Assembly (NCBI GenBank): GCA_016217595.1
Contig: JACRHS010000021.1
Location: 62,001-126,000 of the forward strand
DNA: 64,000 nt
From: Opitutia bacterium
Lineage (GTDB): Bacteria; Verrucomicrobiota; Verrucomicrobiia; Opitutales; Opitutaceae
Direction of reading: 5' to 3'
Every line of letters begins with the position of its first letter. Positions within the stretch are counted from its first letter, which is position 1. The notes under the pieces were generated by a model. That model saw only the letters and a program-made list of their open reading frames with translations, was not told the origin of the DNA and did no database searches. Below, one piece after another: positions 1-8,992 of this stretch. The translations under genes and the position numbers were made by a program.

Positions 1-2
1 AC

Positions 3-500
3 GACCGCATCATCGATTTGAAAACAGCGGAGCTCTTCCGCCTCTCCTGCCGCCTCGGTGCGCGCCTCTCCGGCGCCGAAGCCGGTCTCGTCACGGCCGC
101 CGCGGAATTTGGCCGCCGGCTCGGTGTGGCGTACCAAATTTTCGACGACCTCGCCGACTATTTCGGGCAGGAACAACGCATCGGCAAGACGCTCGGCACC
201 GACCTCGCCAGCGGAAAAATCACCCTGCCGCTCTTCGTGCTGCGCGACCGGTTGCCGCCGGCAGAGAGCGCGGCGCTCGCGGCCGAAATCCGCGGCGAGC
301 AACCGCCCCAACTTGCCCTGCGCCTGCAACAGATGCGCGAGCTGGGTGTGTTTGCCACCGTGTCGGAGACCATCGAAGCGGAAATCGTCCAGGGCACCGC
401 GGCGCTCCAGCCGTGGGCCCAGCATCCCGTGACACCACTGCTCGGACAGTTGAGCGACGTGTTGCGCCGTCAGGTGCAAGGGCTGCAGGCGCCCGCCTGA
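3..500 (+). CDS. Polyprenyl diphosphate synthase, C-terminal part (cut by window start)
   Basis: Trans-isoprenyl diphosphate synthase of the octaprenyl/IspB or geranylgeranyl type, which condenses isopentenyl diphosphate units into long-chain prenyl diphosphates for quinones or carotenoids. The open frame runs in from the left edge. It begins inside the conserved IIDLKTAELF segment and then carries the second aspartate-rich motif FDDLADY (DDxxD), which binds Mg-diphosphate, followed by the K-T-x-G-x-D-L-x-x-G-K stretch. The first DDxxD motif must lie upstream of the window. The TTG at 18 is an internal Leu codon, not a start. Chain length and end product cannot be told from this half. Confidence 0.9.
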   Translation, partial: DRIIDLKTAELFRLSCRLGARLSGAEAGLVTAAAEFGRRLGVAYQIFDDLADYFGQEQRIGKTLGTDLASGKITLPLFVLRDRLPPAESAALAAEIRGEQPPQLALRLQQMRELGVFATVSETIEAEIVQGTAALQPWAQHPVTPLLGQLSDVLRRQVQGLQAPA

Positions 501-598
501 GTTTCCGACACACGCAACGTGGCCGCTGCCTCCGGTTTCGCCGTGCCGGCCTCTGGCGCGGCTTTTCCTGTTTGCCTGTGCCAGAGGACTGACTTTCA

Positions 599-1252
599 TT
601 GTCCCGCACCTCACCCATGAACTTCACGAAGGTCCTCGGCAAAACGCTTGTCGCGTCACCCGAGCGCCAGTTGGAGGCCGACTCCGACTGGGCCATCGTG
701 CAACGTGTCCAGACGGGTGATGTCGCGGCGTACAACAGCCTGATCCTGAAATATCGCGAACGCGTTTACGCCATCATCTACAACTTGTGCGGCAACCGGG
801 AAGACGCCGCCGATCTGGCCCAGGACACCTTCATCAAGGCGTTCAAGTCCATCAACCGGTTCGCCGGCGACGCCTCGTTTTTCACCTGGCTGTACAAAAT
901 CGCGGTCAATTCGACGCTCGGCCATCTCCGTAAGAATCGCTTCCGCCAGTTTTTTAGCCTGGATCGCCTCGATCCGGACGACAAACCCAGCGCTGAAGTC
1001 ATCGCCGCCCTGACCGACCACCGCGGCGCCGATCGCGACGCGTTCGTGAGCGAGCTCCATGAAAAATTGAACGATGCGCTGCAAAAACTGTCTATCAAGC
1101 ATCGCACCGTGGTCACTTTATTTGAAATCGATGGCCTGAGTCATCAGGAGATTGCCGAAATCATGGGCTGCTCTGTCGGCACCGTGCGCTCGCGCCTCCA
1201 CTACGCGAAACAATTGCTTCAATCTGAGCTTCAGCCCTATATCCGCCGATGA
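599..1252 (+). CDS. ECF RNA polymerase sigma factor (RpoE/SigW-like)
   Basis: Group-4 (ECF) sigma factor that directs RNA polymerase to stress or envelope promoters. Region 2 lies at about residues 40-110, with the typical EDAADLAQDTFIKAF core and FFTWLYKIAVN, and region 4 at about 160-212, a helix-turn-helix with LSHQEIAEIMGCSVGTVRSR. About 217 aa is normal for the family. The start is uncertain: TTG at 599 has an AGAGGA about 12 bases upstream, while ATG at 617 has no ribosome-binding site. The stop overlaps the next gene by ATGA, so the two are translationally coupled, as expected of a sigma/anti-sigma pair. Confidence 0.93.
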   Translation: MSRTSPMNFTKVLGKTLVASPERQLEADSDWAIVQRVQTGDVAAYNSLILKYRERVYAIIYNLCGNREDAADLAQDTFIKAFKSINRFAGDASFFTWLYKIAVNSTLGHLRKNRFRQFFSLDRLDPDDKPSAEVIAALTDHRGADRDAFVSELHEKLNDALQKLSIKHRTVVTLFEIDGLSHQEIAEIMGCSVGTVRSRLHYAKQLLQSELQPYIRR

Positions 1253-2070
1253 GTCGAGAGCCCAACCGCCGTCCTGTCACCGTAGAAGATCTGTTGCGAC
1301 TGAAACGCGCCGAACGGCCGAACGCTGAATTCTGGGCCGACTGGGACCGCCAGCTCCACACCAAGCAGCTGGCCGCGATCCTCGAACAACGCCCGTGGTG
1401 GCGCGATGCCCTGCCCCGTCTCTGGATCACACTGGCCCGCCTTCATCTGCCGCTGGGTGCCACCGCCGTGCTGGGTCTGACCATTTTTACCGTCCGCGAG
1501 TACAACGCCCGTGGCACCGATCATCGCGTACAACCGGAAGCGCCGGTCATTGGAACTTCGATCGTCGCCCAAGAGCGCAATCAAGAAGCCGATGTCCGCG
1601 CCGAGCTGCGCCAATCGCCCCGCGCCACCGCGAGCGCGCCGCAAGTTTTCGCCAACGTCTCCAGCAGCAATGTTCTGGCGGCCATGACCGACGTGGAAAG
1701 CCGCGGCGGACAATCGGAGAGCACCGAGATGACGCCAAGTTCGCGCGCCATCGCCACCAATCTGGCCATCGCCCAACGCATAGAGTCGCGTCTGGCCCGC
1801 AGCTTGACCAGTCGGGATTTGTTCGACGCTCCGGCGCTCGCCAATCGGACGCAGATCGAAGAGCCGTTGCAACAACTCGCCCTCGAGCGCGACGCCCGGG
1901 CTGATGACCGTCTGGGGATTTCCTACCGCGCGAGCTACAATGCCGAGGCCCAAGCCGGCAACTCCCTCTATCAGGAACGGCGGATCAGCCGTCTGCGCGA
2001 AGACCAACTCTACGAGCAGGCCAGCTCGCGCGTGTTTGCCCGGGCCAATCGGGTTTCGCTCAAATTCTGA
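1249..2070 (+). CDS. Membrane protein coupled to ECF sigma factor, putative anti-sigma factor
   Basis: 273-residue protein whose ATG overlaps the sigma-factor stop (ATGA). It has a charged, cytoplasmic-looking N-terminus of about 57 residues rich in Arg, Trp and Glu, one predicted transmembrane segment at about 58-81, and a long polar, Arg/Gln-rich tail without recognisable domains. Position, coupling and topology suggest it restrains the upstream sigma factor. I see no HxxxCxxC zinc anti-sigma motif, so this is inferred from context only. The tail could be a periplasmic sensing region. No homologue is recognised by name. Confidence 0.7.
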   Translation: MSREPNRRPVTVEDLLRLKRAERPNAEFWADWDRQLHTKQLAAILEQRPWWRDALPRLWITLARLHLPLGATAVLGLTIFTVREYNARGTDHRVQPEAPVIGTSIVAQERNQEADVRAELRQSPRATASAPQVFANVSSSNVLAAMTDVESRGGQSESTEMTPSSRAIATNLAIAQRIESRLARSLTSRDLFDAPALANRTQIEEPLQQLALERDARADDRLGISYRASYNAEAQAGNSLYQERRISRLREDQLYEQASSRVFARANRVSLKF

Positions 2071-2076
2071 GCCGCC

Positions 2077-3081
2077 TCAGGCTCGCGCCGCCGCCCGCCG
2101 CAATCGATCGTTGATTGCCTCCGCCAAACCGCCCCCGCGGGCGAGTTCGACGTGGATGCACCGGTAGCCGGCCGCATCCAGCTCCCGCAGCCGTCCGAAC
2201 AAACGCCGGGCAACACCGCGCAATTCTCCCTGCGGATCGAGCCAGCTCACATGGGGCAAAGCGACCTGCCGTGGCTGGCGCATGAGCAACCACGCCTCAT
2301 CGGGCGCTCCGTGGGCAAAGTCGGTGCGCGCAATGCGCTCGTGCAAAATCACCGGCGTCCGCGGACTGTAATGGCGCTTGAGCATGCCTGGCGCCAGTTG
2401 CGCGCGCTGGCGGTCGCCGCCGCCGGGCGCAGCGGTCAGCACCGGACAACGCAACACGCGTTCCAATTGCTTCCGGCTGATCGCGCCGGGACGCAACAAA
2501 CGCGGCCGCGCCGGATCGCGCACATCGACAATGGTCGACTCAAGCCCGATCTGCGCCGGGCCGCCGTCGAGAATCGCGCCGATTTTCCCGCGCAATCCGC
2601 TGAGCACATGCGCCGCGGTGGTCGGGCTCACATAGCCAAAAGGATTCGCGCTGGGCGCAGCCAGCGGACGACCGCATCGTTTGAGCAATTTCCGAAAAAG
2701 CGGATGCCCCGGCATGCGGATCGCCACGCTGGGCAGCCCCGCGGTGACTTCCGGCGGAATGACGGACTTTTTCGGCAGGACCAAGGTCAACGGTCCGGGC
2801 CAGAACGCCGCCGCAAGCATGGCCGCCGCCGCATTGGGTTCGGCGATCGACTCCAGCTGGCCCCAATCGTGGATGTGCACGATCAGCGGATCCGAAGCCG
2901 GCCGCCCTTTAGCGCGGAAAATCGCGCGGCACGCCCGGGCATTGCCCGCATCGGCGGCGAGGCCATACACTGTCTCGGTTGGCACGCCGACCAACCCGCC
3001 CCGCTGTAACACCCGGGCCAGCCGCGCCAGATTGCGCGGCGTGCCGCGGAAAACGCGGGTGGTGATCCGGGTTGTGGTCAT
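2077..3081 (-). CDS. tsaC: Threonylcarbamoyl-AMP synthase, Sua5 type
   Basis: Makes L-threonylcarbamoyladenylate from Thr, bicarbonate and ATP, the first step of the t6A37 modification of ANN-decoding tRNAs. The YrdC domain occupies about residues 14-200, with PTETVYGLAADA (34-45), KGRPASDPL (58-66), WPGPLTLVL (94-102), SVAIRMPGH (118-126) and APSAN (142-146). The C-terminal Sua5 domain follows a linker containing APGMLKRHYSP, so at 334 aa this is the long Sua5 form rather than the short TsaC. It converges on the anti-sigma-like gene and lies just past the S18 terminator. Confidence 0.95.
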   Translation of the reverse strand: MTTTRITTRVFRGTPRNLARLARVLQRGGLVGVPTETVYGLAADAGNARACRAIFRAKGRPASDPLIVHIHDWGQLESIAEPNAAAAMLAAAFWPGPLTLVLPKKSVIPPEVTAGLPSVAIRMPGHPLFRKLLKRCGRPLAAPSANPFGYVSPTTAAHVLSGLRGKIGAILDGGPAQIGLESTIVDVRDPARPRLLRPGAISRKQLERVLRCPVLTAAPGGGDRQRAQLAPGMLKRHYSPRTPVILHERIARTDFAHGAPDEAWLLMRQPRQVALPHVSWLDPQGELRGVARRLFGRLRELDAAGYRCIHVELARGGGLAEAINDRLRRAAARA

Positions 3082-3086
3082 CGCAC

Positions 3087-3115
3087 AAAAAAGGCCGGAG
3101 TGGAAAACTCCGGCC
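3087..3115 (-). terminator. Rho-independent terminator after S18 gene
   Basis: Perfect 9-bp stem GGCCGGAGT / ACTCCGGCC (3093-3101 with 3107-3115) around a 5-nt loop. Read on the minus strand it is followed by a run of six T residues. It separates the S18 gene from the downstream Sua5 gene. Confidence 0.85.
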
Positions 3116-3139
3116 GGAAATCGGTTATGAGGAGGCGCG

Positions 3140-3334
3140 TTACTGGGCCAGCAACATGTTGCGGGCGCGCTTGAACGTGCGGGTGACCGCGCGTTGCTGC
3201 TTGGCCGAGAGGCCCGTGTACTTGCGGGGCAAAATCTTGCCCGTATCAGTCACGTACCGATACATCACGGAAGTCGTGGTAAAGGGAATTTCCTCGGGCG
3301 AGAGAGTGCGCTGCTGTGTTTCCGTCGTGCTCAT
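3140..3334 (-). CDS. rpsR: 30S ribosomal protein S18
   Basis: Small-subunit ribosomal protein that pairs with S6 on the central domain of 16S rRNA. The sequence has the family signature YVTDTGKILPRKYTGLSAKQ followed by RAVTRTFKRARNM. Starting at ATG 3334 (MSTTETQQ) gives 64 aa, slightly short but complete. The frame stays open further upstream, but that part does not look like S18. No Shine-Dalgarno sequence precedes the ATG. The gene is not beside rpsF, ssb or rplI here; it stands alone with its own terminator. Confidence 0.93.
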   Translation of the reverse strand: MSTTETQQRTLSPEEIPFTTTSVMYRYVTDTGKILPRKYTGLSAKQQRAVTRTFKRARNMLLAQ

Positions 3335-3377
3335 TGATAAAAGTGGAGGGGTCAGGCTGCCCGGCCTCCCAGGGTTG

Positions 3378-4448
3378 TCAACCTGCATTTTTTGCGTGGG
3401 CCTTCCGTGTCCGGCCCGACTGGGAAACGACGCCACCGCGATGCGGCGAACGTGCGCTCGGCCGCGGAGTTGCGTTCACCATGCCCGACACCGGCGCTCC
3501 GCCATTTTTCGCAAAAAACGTCCAGGCCACGATGCGACTTTGCTTTTGTCCCTGCGCCATCGGCATGATCCGGACGTCGGCAACGCGGGCTTGGGCGAGC
3601 GCGCGCTCCACCGCTGGGAGATGCGCACTCTTGGCCAAAAGCGTCGTAAACCAGCGGCAAAGTTCCGGCCGTTGCGCGCTCTCGGCAATCATGCGCCGGA
3701 TGAAGGCGAGTTCACCGCCATCGCACCAAAGCTCGTTGGACTGACCGCCGAAATTCCGCACGGGCGCGGCGTTCTTCTTGCCGAGATTGCGCAGTTTGCG
3801 CCGCGTGCCCGCCGCCGCCTCGTCGGCCGAAGCGTGAAACGGCGGATTGCAGATCGAGGCCGCGAAACTTTCCCCGGGAGCAATCGCGCCGCGAAAAATG
3901 GCCGCCGCCTGCGTTTGCGGCCGGCAGTCGATGCGCCCCGCCACCGCGGGATTGGTCGCGACGATCTGCTGCGCGTGACGAAGCGCGACCGGATCGAGCT
4001 CCGTGCCCACGAAACGCCAGCCGTATTCCTGCGCGCCGAGCAGCGGATAGATGCAGTTGGCGCCGACGCCGATGTCGAGAATCGCCACCGACGGCCCACG
4101 CGGAACCGCCGTGTCATCGCCCATGCTCAACAAATCCGCCAAGTGATGCAGGTAATCCACGCGCCCCGGAATCGGCGGGCACAGATAACCGGGCGGCAGA
4201 TCCCATTGCGCGATTCCGTAATCGGCGCGCAGCAAAGCCTGGTTGAGCGCCTTCACGGCGGCGGGGTCGGTGAAATCGATGGTGGCGCGCCCCACAGGGT
4301 TGCGTGTCACGAACGCCGCCAGCGCCGGCAGGCTCCGCCCCAACCGCTCGAAATCGTAACCCGCCCGATGACGATTGCGCGGGTGCAGACCGTCCTTGGT
4401 TTGAAGTGGCGCCGCCGAACGAGCGCGGATGGGAGTGGAAGAAGTCAC
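3378..4448 (-). CDS. rlmF: 23S rRNA (adenine-1618-N6)-methyltransferase RlmF
   Basis: SAM-dependent methyltransferase that makes m6A1618 in 23S rRNA. Family hallmarks are GLHPRNRH near the N-terminus, then PPGYLCPPIPGRVDYLHHLA, the SAM-binding motif ILDIGVGANCIYPLLG and the catalytic NPPF motif (ICNPPFHAS). GTG at 4448 is chosen because it puts about 20 residues before LHPRNRH, as usual, and leaves 141 bp to the divergent desaturase; the frame is open to 4550. A C-terminal tail of about 45 basic residues after the conserved IVAWTFF is longer than I would expect. Confidence 0.92.
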   Translation of the reverse strand: MTSSTPIRARSAAPLQTKDGLHPRNRHRAGYDFERLGRSLPALAAFVTRNPVGRATIDFTDPAAVKALNQALLRADYGIAQWDLPPGYLCPPIPGRVDYLHHLADLLSMGDDTAVPRGPSVAILDIGVGANCIYPLLGAQEYGWRFVGTELDPVALRHAQQIVATNPAVAGRIDCRPQTQAAAIFRGAIAPGESFAASICNPPFHASADEAAAGTRRKLRNLGKKNAAPVRNFGGQSNELWCDGGELAFIRRMIAESAQRPELCRWFTTLLAKSAHLPAVERALAQARVADVRIMPMAQGQKQSRIVAWTFFAKNGGAPVSGMVNATPRPSARSPHRGGVVSQSGRTRKAHAKNAG

Positions 4449-4589
4449 CGTGATGTCGTGGCCCGCAGCTTCGGTTGTCCGTTGCGACGTGCACAGCGAA
4501 AAAAATGTCGGCCGGCAAACACTGCCCCGCCACGCACGATCTGGCCGCACCGCTGGCGAAATGGCGCGGAGCGGTTACGCTCTAGCCTT

Positions 4590-5711
4590 GTGCCCTTCCG
4601 CCTTCCTTCCACTCGCATCAACTGGGTCAACAGCTCGTTTCTCATCGGCTCGGCCGTCACCACGCTCACCGCGGTACCGGTCTATCTGTGGCGTTACGGC
4701 TGCGATCCGTTTCAAATCGCCCTGTTCTTCGCGTTCTTTGTCGCGACCGGACTGAGCATCACGCTCGGTTATCACCGGCTCTTCGCCCATCGCGCCTTCC
4801 AAGCGCGCTGGCCGGTCCGGTTGGGCACGCTCGTGTTTGGCGCCGCCGCTTTCGAGAACAGCGCGCTCGAATGGGTCTCCGACCATCGCCGCCACCACCA
4901 GCACACCGACCACGCCGACGACCCCTACGACATTTCCCAGGGTTTTTGGTACGCCCACATCGGCTGGATTCTCTTCAAGCTGAACGCCGAGCCGCCGCGC
5001 GACAACGTGCCCGACCTCGAACGCGATCCGCTGCTGCGCTGGCAGGACCGCTACTATCTGCCGATCGCCATCGGCGTGGGCTTCGTGCTGCCGGCCGCGC
5101 TCGGCTGGTGGCACGCGGGCGGCATCGGCGCGCTCGGCGGCCTGCTGCTCGCGGGCGTGGCGCGGATCACCGCCGTGCAGCACATGACTTTTTGCATCAA
5201 CTCGCTTTGTCACACCATCGGCCGCCGCCCCTACTCGACGCGCTGCAGCGCCCGCGACAGCTGGCTCATGGCGCTCTTCACCTTCGGCGAAGGCTACCAC
5301 AATTATCACCACGAATTTCAACACGACTACCGCAACGGCGTGAAATGGTGGCACTGGGATCCCACCAAATGGACCATCCGCACGCTCGCCCTGCTCCGCC
5401 TCGTGCGCGGACTGCGTCGCGTGCCGGAAGAGCGGATACTGCTGGCCCAGCTCGCCGAGGCCCGCCGGCAGCTCGGCGCGCGCCTCGCCTGCCCGCGCCG
5501 CCCGCTGCCCGAGCGTACGCGCGCGATGCTACAAGCCTCCGAAGCCAAGCTCGCCGAGCTCGCCGCGCGCTGGACCGCATGGAAAACCGAATGCGCCGGC
5601 CAGGCCGACCAACAATTCCAACAAGCCCGCGCCGCGCTGGAGGAGACCCGCCAGGAACTGCGCCAGGCCCTCGCCCTGCTGAAACGCACCGCAAAAACCG
5701 CGATGGATTGA
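4590..5711 (+). CDS. Delta-9 type fatty-acid desaturase
   Basis: Membrane di-iron acyl desaturase (stearoyl-CoA/phospholipid delta-9 family), which puts a cis double bond in fatty acids and adjusts membrane fluidity. Three histidine boxes are visible: HRLFAH (62-67), HRRHH (99-103) and HNYHH (237-241, within GEGYHNYHHEF). Four hydrophobic segments separate them. GTG at 4590 is chosen because the protein family begins near this point. The frame continues open upstream to 3072, but that stretch is antisense to rlmF and rpsR and is rejected. The last ~90 residues form a charged, heptad-rich probable coiled coil unusual for desaturases. Confidence 0.93.
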   Translation: MPFRLPSTRINWVNSSFLIGSAVTTLTAVPVYLWRYGCDPFQIALFFAFFVATGLSITLGYHRLFAHRAFQARWPVRLGTLVFGAAAFENSALEWVSDHRRHHQHTDHADDPYDISQGFWYAHIGWILFKLNAEPPRDNVPDLERDPLLRWQDRYYLPIAIGVGFVLPAALGWWHAGGIGALGGLLLAGVARITAVQHMTFCINSLCHTIGRRPYSTRCSARDSWLMALFTFGEGYHNYHHEFQHDYRNGVKWWHWDPTKWTIRTLALLRLVRGLRRVPEERILLAQLAEARRQLGARLACPRRPLPERTRAMLQASEAKLAELAARWTAWKTECAGQADQQFQQARAALEETRQELRQALALLKRTAKTAMD

Positions 5712-5761
5712 GCCCGCGCCCGGCTATCGCGCAACACGCCGCGCCTCCCCGGCGCCACGAT

Positions 5762-6445
5762 TCAAAACACCGCGCGCCACAGCTCATCCACGAGCTGTGC
5801 GCCGCCGCAGGCGATCAAAGTAAAATAACCCAGGGTCAGCACAAACAGCACGCAGCCGACCAGGAAAACCACGCCATCGCGCTCCAGCGAGCTCGCCGCC
5901 AGCAACACCACGGTGAGCGCCGGAAACATGTTGGTCATCGGCACCGGCAGGGGCAGTAGCAGCAACAAGCCCGAGATCATGATCAACGCTCCGGACAGCC
6001 GTCGGAACACCGCCTGCGCATGCAGGAAAACCAGCCGGGGCCGGAGCACCCACTCCAGCCACCGCACGATCCGGGTGGCCGCGCCAAGCAGTTTGACGAT
6101 AAATCCCCCCGGAATTTCCCGCTCCAACAAACGCCGTGGCAACCAGGGTTGCCGGTCCAAGGCCAGCCGCCCGCCGATCAGACACACGACAAATCCAAAA
6201 GGTGTGGAAAGACCCACCATGGGAATCGGCGTCAGAAACGGCAGACAGATCAACACCAGCAACAGCTGATAACCGCGCCCCTGGGTGACGGCGACCACCG
6301 CGGCAAGCGTGGTGGGTTGCCCCTGAAACTGCGCCGAGAGCTGTCGCAGATCTTCCGAAAACGCCCGGGGGTGCCCATTGCCCCCGACGTCCGACCCGGA
6401 AGCGGCGCCGGGAACATCGGCAGAGGGCGGAGACTTTGGGTTCAT
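5762..6445 (-). CDS. ExoD-like membrane protein
   Basis: Integral membrane protein of the ExoD (exopolysaccharide synthesis) family. Its conserved core starts with LSAQFQGQPTTLAAVVAVTQGRGYQLLLVLICLPF (broken here by position: about residues 35-70), followed by TPIPMVGLSTPFG and several transmembrane helices up to the C-terminus. ATG 6445 (MNPKSPPS) is preferred over an open-frame start at 6481. ExoD proteins were linked to exopolysaccharide production in rhizobia, but their molecular role is unclear. It converges on the desaturase gene, 50 bp away, and has no neighbouring exopolysaccharide genes. Confidence 0.8.
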   Translation of the reverse strand: MNPKSPPSADVPGAASGSDVGGNGHPRAFSEDLRQLSAQFQGQPTTLAAVVAVTQGRGYQLLLVLICLPFLTPIPMVGLSTPFGFVVCLIGGRLALDRQPWLPRRLLEREIPGGFIVKLLGAATRIVRWLEWVLRPRLVFLHAQAVFRRLSGALIMISGLLLLLPLPVPMTNMFPALTVVLLAASSLERDGVVFLVGCVLFVLTLGYFTLIACGGAQLVDELWRAVF

Positions 6446-6646
6446 GGGACTTTGTCTGGCGCGGTTTGTACGCGCCCCCAAAGGATGCGTAAAGACAGGA
6501 CCGACACAACCCGGACACGCTTCTCACGCCAAGTCACGATTATCGGCATGGGCGACGCAAGTGCGGGCGAGATAAGCCGCGGCAAAAGAATTTCCGTCAA
6601 AGAGTGTTCGGTTTCCGCGACAGCGACGTTTAGTGAGTGAACCACC

Positions 6647-8119
6647 ATGAACGATGACGCCACGCTCTTGCGCCGCTATGCCGACGAACGCTCCGAGACT
6701 GCGTTCGCCGAACTCGTGCGCCGCCATCTCGACCTCGTCTATTCCGCAGCGCTCCGGCGGCTCGGTGGCGACGCACAGCACGCCGCCGATGTGGCGCAGC
6801 AGGTCTTCACCAAACTAGCGCGCGAAGCCGCGCCGCTCGCACGCCACGGGGCATTGACCGCCTGGCTCTACACCGCCACGCGCAACGCCGCCATCGATCT
6901 GATCCGCTCTGAGCAACGCCGCCGTACGCGCGAACAGGAGGCCTACGCCATGCAAGAGATCTTCGCCGCCGCGCCCGAAGCCAATTGGGAACGCCTGCGC
7001 CCGGTGCTCGATGCGGCAATGGACGAACTCGCTGAAAACGAGCGTACCGCCATACTCCAGCGTTTCTTCGAAAAACGCCCGTTTGCCGACATCGGCGCGG
7101 CTTTGCGCGTCAGCGAAGACGCTGCGCGGATGCGCGTCGATCGCGCGCTCGAAAAGCTGCACGGTCAGCTCGTCAAACGCGGTCTCACCTCCACATCGAT
7201 GGCGCTGGCCGCTGCACTCGCCGGGCACTCGGTCACAGCCGCGCCGGCCGGCCTCGCCGCCACCATCACAGGCTCGGCGCTGGCCGCCGCTGTAGGTGCC
7301 AGCAGTGCGTTCGCGTGGATCAATTTCTTCACCATGACAAAAATCAAAATCGGACTTGTGAGCGCGATGGCCGTGGCCGGACTGATGACGACCCTCGTGG
7401 AACTGCGGGCCAGCCGGGCCTTGAACGCGGAGCTCGACGGACTCCGCACAGAGAACGCCGAAATCGACCGCCTGCGCGCGGACAACCGCCGGCTCGCTGC
7501 CGCGACGCCCAGTACAACAAAAACTGCCAAGGAAAATGCCCCGGGGGTCACGCCCTCGGCGGGGCGCAAAATTACTGCGCCGCAAATCGCAAAAAGAAAC
7601 CAGCTGGTTGCAGAGATGAAGCCGCGCTCTGCTTGGCGCAACGTCGGGATCGCAACGCCTGCGGACGCGTTCGAGACCCAATTATGGGCCAGCGACCGGA
7701 ATGATCTGGATGTGTTGGCGTCGACATATGCGCTGAGCAAGACGACCAGCGAAAGAGTCGGCGCTTTCTTCGCGGCCATGTCGGAACCAGCCCGCGTGCA
7801 CTTCGGCACACCTGAAAAACTCTCGGCTTTTTTTCGCAAATTCGGCCCTTGGGATGCCAAAGTGAAACGGCCGGAGGTCGAGGCCTTTCGCATATTGAAC
7901 GAACGAGAAATACAAGAGGTAGGCTGGGAACTTCCCGAGGGCGAAGGATGGGTTTGTGCGCTCACCCGCAACGCCGATGGCACCAACGGCGGTAGAAAAT
8001 ATAAACTCTCGCGCACAAGCGATGGCTGGAAACAGCCGAGTTCCGACCCCGAGTCACAGTGGCAAAAAATCGTCGCTTACTTCGATCCCGTCACCGGCCA
8101 GCCGCGCAATGGAAAATAA
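6647..8119 (+). CDS. ECF sigma factor fused to a membrane-anchored C-terminal domain
   Basis: 490 residues. Sigma region 2 is at about 18-92 (FAELVRRHLDLVYSAALRR, ADVAQQVFTKLAREA, LTAWLYTATRNAAIDL) and region 4 at about 118-178 (MDELAENERTAILQRF and a helix-turn-helix). An Ala/Gly/Thr-rich hydrophobic stretch follows at 182-225, then a transmembrane segment at 233-252, a coiled coil to about 285, a low-complexity linker and a globular domain from about 318. That domain has the pattern VGIATPADAFETQLWA and later GTPEKLSAFF, which recurs in the next gene and in the protein at 33268. The sigma factor may be held at the membrane by its own tail and freed by proteolysis (inference). Confidence 0.9.
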   Translation: MNDDATLLRRYADERSETAFAELVRRHLDLVYSAALRRLGGDAQHAADVAQQVFTKLAREAAPLARHGALTAWLYTATRNAAIDLIRSEQRRRTREQEAYAMQEIFAAAPEANWERLRPVLDAAMDELAENERTAILQRFFEKRPFADIGAALRVSEDAARMRVDRALEKLHGQLVKRGLTSTSMALAAALAGHSVTAAPAGLAATITGSALAAAVGASSAFAWINFFTMTKIKIGLVSAMAVAGLMTTLVELRASRALNAELDGLRTENAEIDRLRADNRRLAAATPSTTKTAKENAPGVTPSAGRKITAPQIAKRNQLVAEMKPRSAWRNVGIATPADAFETQLWASDRNDLDVLASTYALSKTTSERVGAFFAAMSEPARVHFGTPEKLSAFFRKFGPWDAKVKRPEVEAFRILNEREIQEVGWELPEGEGWVCALTRNADGTNGGRKYKLSRTSDGWKQPSSDPESQWQKIVAYFDPVTGQPRNGK

Positions 8120-8155
8120 TGGCATCTTGCTCATGACGGGCGGCATTCTCCCGCC

Positions 8156-8890
8156 ATGAGGGTTTGGCAACTAGGGGTTTTCGCGGTGCTGGTTTTTGCC
8201 GGCGCCGCGGAAATTATTTGGCTCAAGCGCCACAATGCCCGGCTGCGCGCCGAGGTTGATGTGGAGCGCGTCCGCCAACAGGAGCTCGCGCCGCTGCGCG
8301 CGGAAAATCGCCGACTCCTGGCCCTCGCCGAGGAACGCGCACGCGCAACCAGCCCCGGTACGTCCAGCGCCCCGGAATGCGCGCTCCAGTCGGAAGCCAA
8401 GCCCGCTCACCGCAATCCAGAGCTGGGCCTCGCGCCGTTCGAGTGCTTTCGCGATGTCGGCCGCGGATCGCCGACGGCGGCGTTTCAGACGACAATCTGG
8501 GCGATGATGCAAGGCGAAGGATCGGCGCTGGCGCAGTCGTTCGCGTTTGCGGGAACGGCACGGAAACAAGCCGAGGCGTTGCTCGCCAGGTTACCAGAGG
8601 ACACGCGCGCGAAGTATGCCACGCCCGAGAAAATGGTCGGCGTAATTGTTTTCCTCGGGATGATGCTCGGCTCAGAGGGATTTCACATTCGCGGCCAAGA
8701 CTACGATGACCCCACGCATGCCACGGTGCGTCTGCTAAACAGTCACGGCAATGCCGACGATTATGCGATGCAGCTCGGCTCCGTCGGCTGGCAAATGCTC
8801 GTGACTGAAAAAGACATGCGCGCGATCGAATTGCTGCTCACCCTGCCACTGCCGGAATCGGCGCGCAAACGGCTCGAAAGCCTTCGTTGA
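8156..8890 (+). CDS. Membrane-anchored protein, free-standing paralogue of the sigma-factor C-terminal domain
   Basis: 244 residues: N-terminal transmembrane anchor (about 5-23), coiled coil rich in Arg/Glu/Leu (about 24-62), a short linker, then a globular domain. The domain carries VGRGSPTAAFQTTIWAMMQG, LLARLPEDTRAKYATPEKM and, near the end, GWQMLVTEKDM. The same blocks occur in the same order in the upstream sigma fusion and in the protein at 33268. It lies 36 bp after the sigma gene on the same strand and is probably co-transcribed. No enzymatic motif is seen; a role in controlling or sensing for the fused sigma factor is an inference. Confidence 0.75.
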   Translation: MRVWQLGVFAVLVFAGAAEIIWLKRHNARLRAEVDVERVRQQELAPLRAENRRLLALAEERARATSPGTSSAPECALQSEAKPAHRNPELGLAPFECFRDVGRGSPTAAFQTTIWAMMQGEGSALAQSFAFAGTARKQAEALLARLPEDTRAKYATPEKMVGVIVFLGMMLGSEGFHIRGQDYDDPTHATVRLLNSHGNADDYAMQLGSVGWQMLVTEKDMRAIELLLTLPLPESARKRLESLR

Positions 8891-8992
8891 ACATCGCTGG
8901 ATGGCGTTAACCACAAACGCCGTCGAGCGACATGTGCCTCAGACTTCGTTCCCTTCGTTGGCTTCTGTGAGATTCATCTGCGGAATCTGGGC

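Noticed and set aside
3072..4589. Long plus-strand open frame running into the desaturase gene
   Set aside because: The first ~505 residues are basic, low-complexity and antisense to rlmF and rpsR. The desaturase family starts at about 4590.
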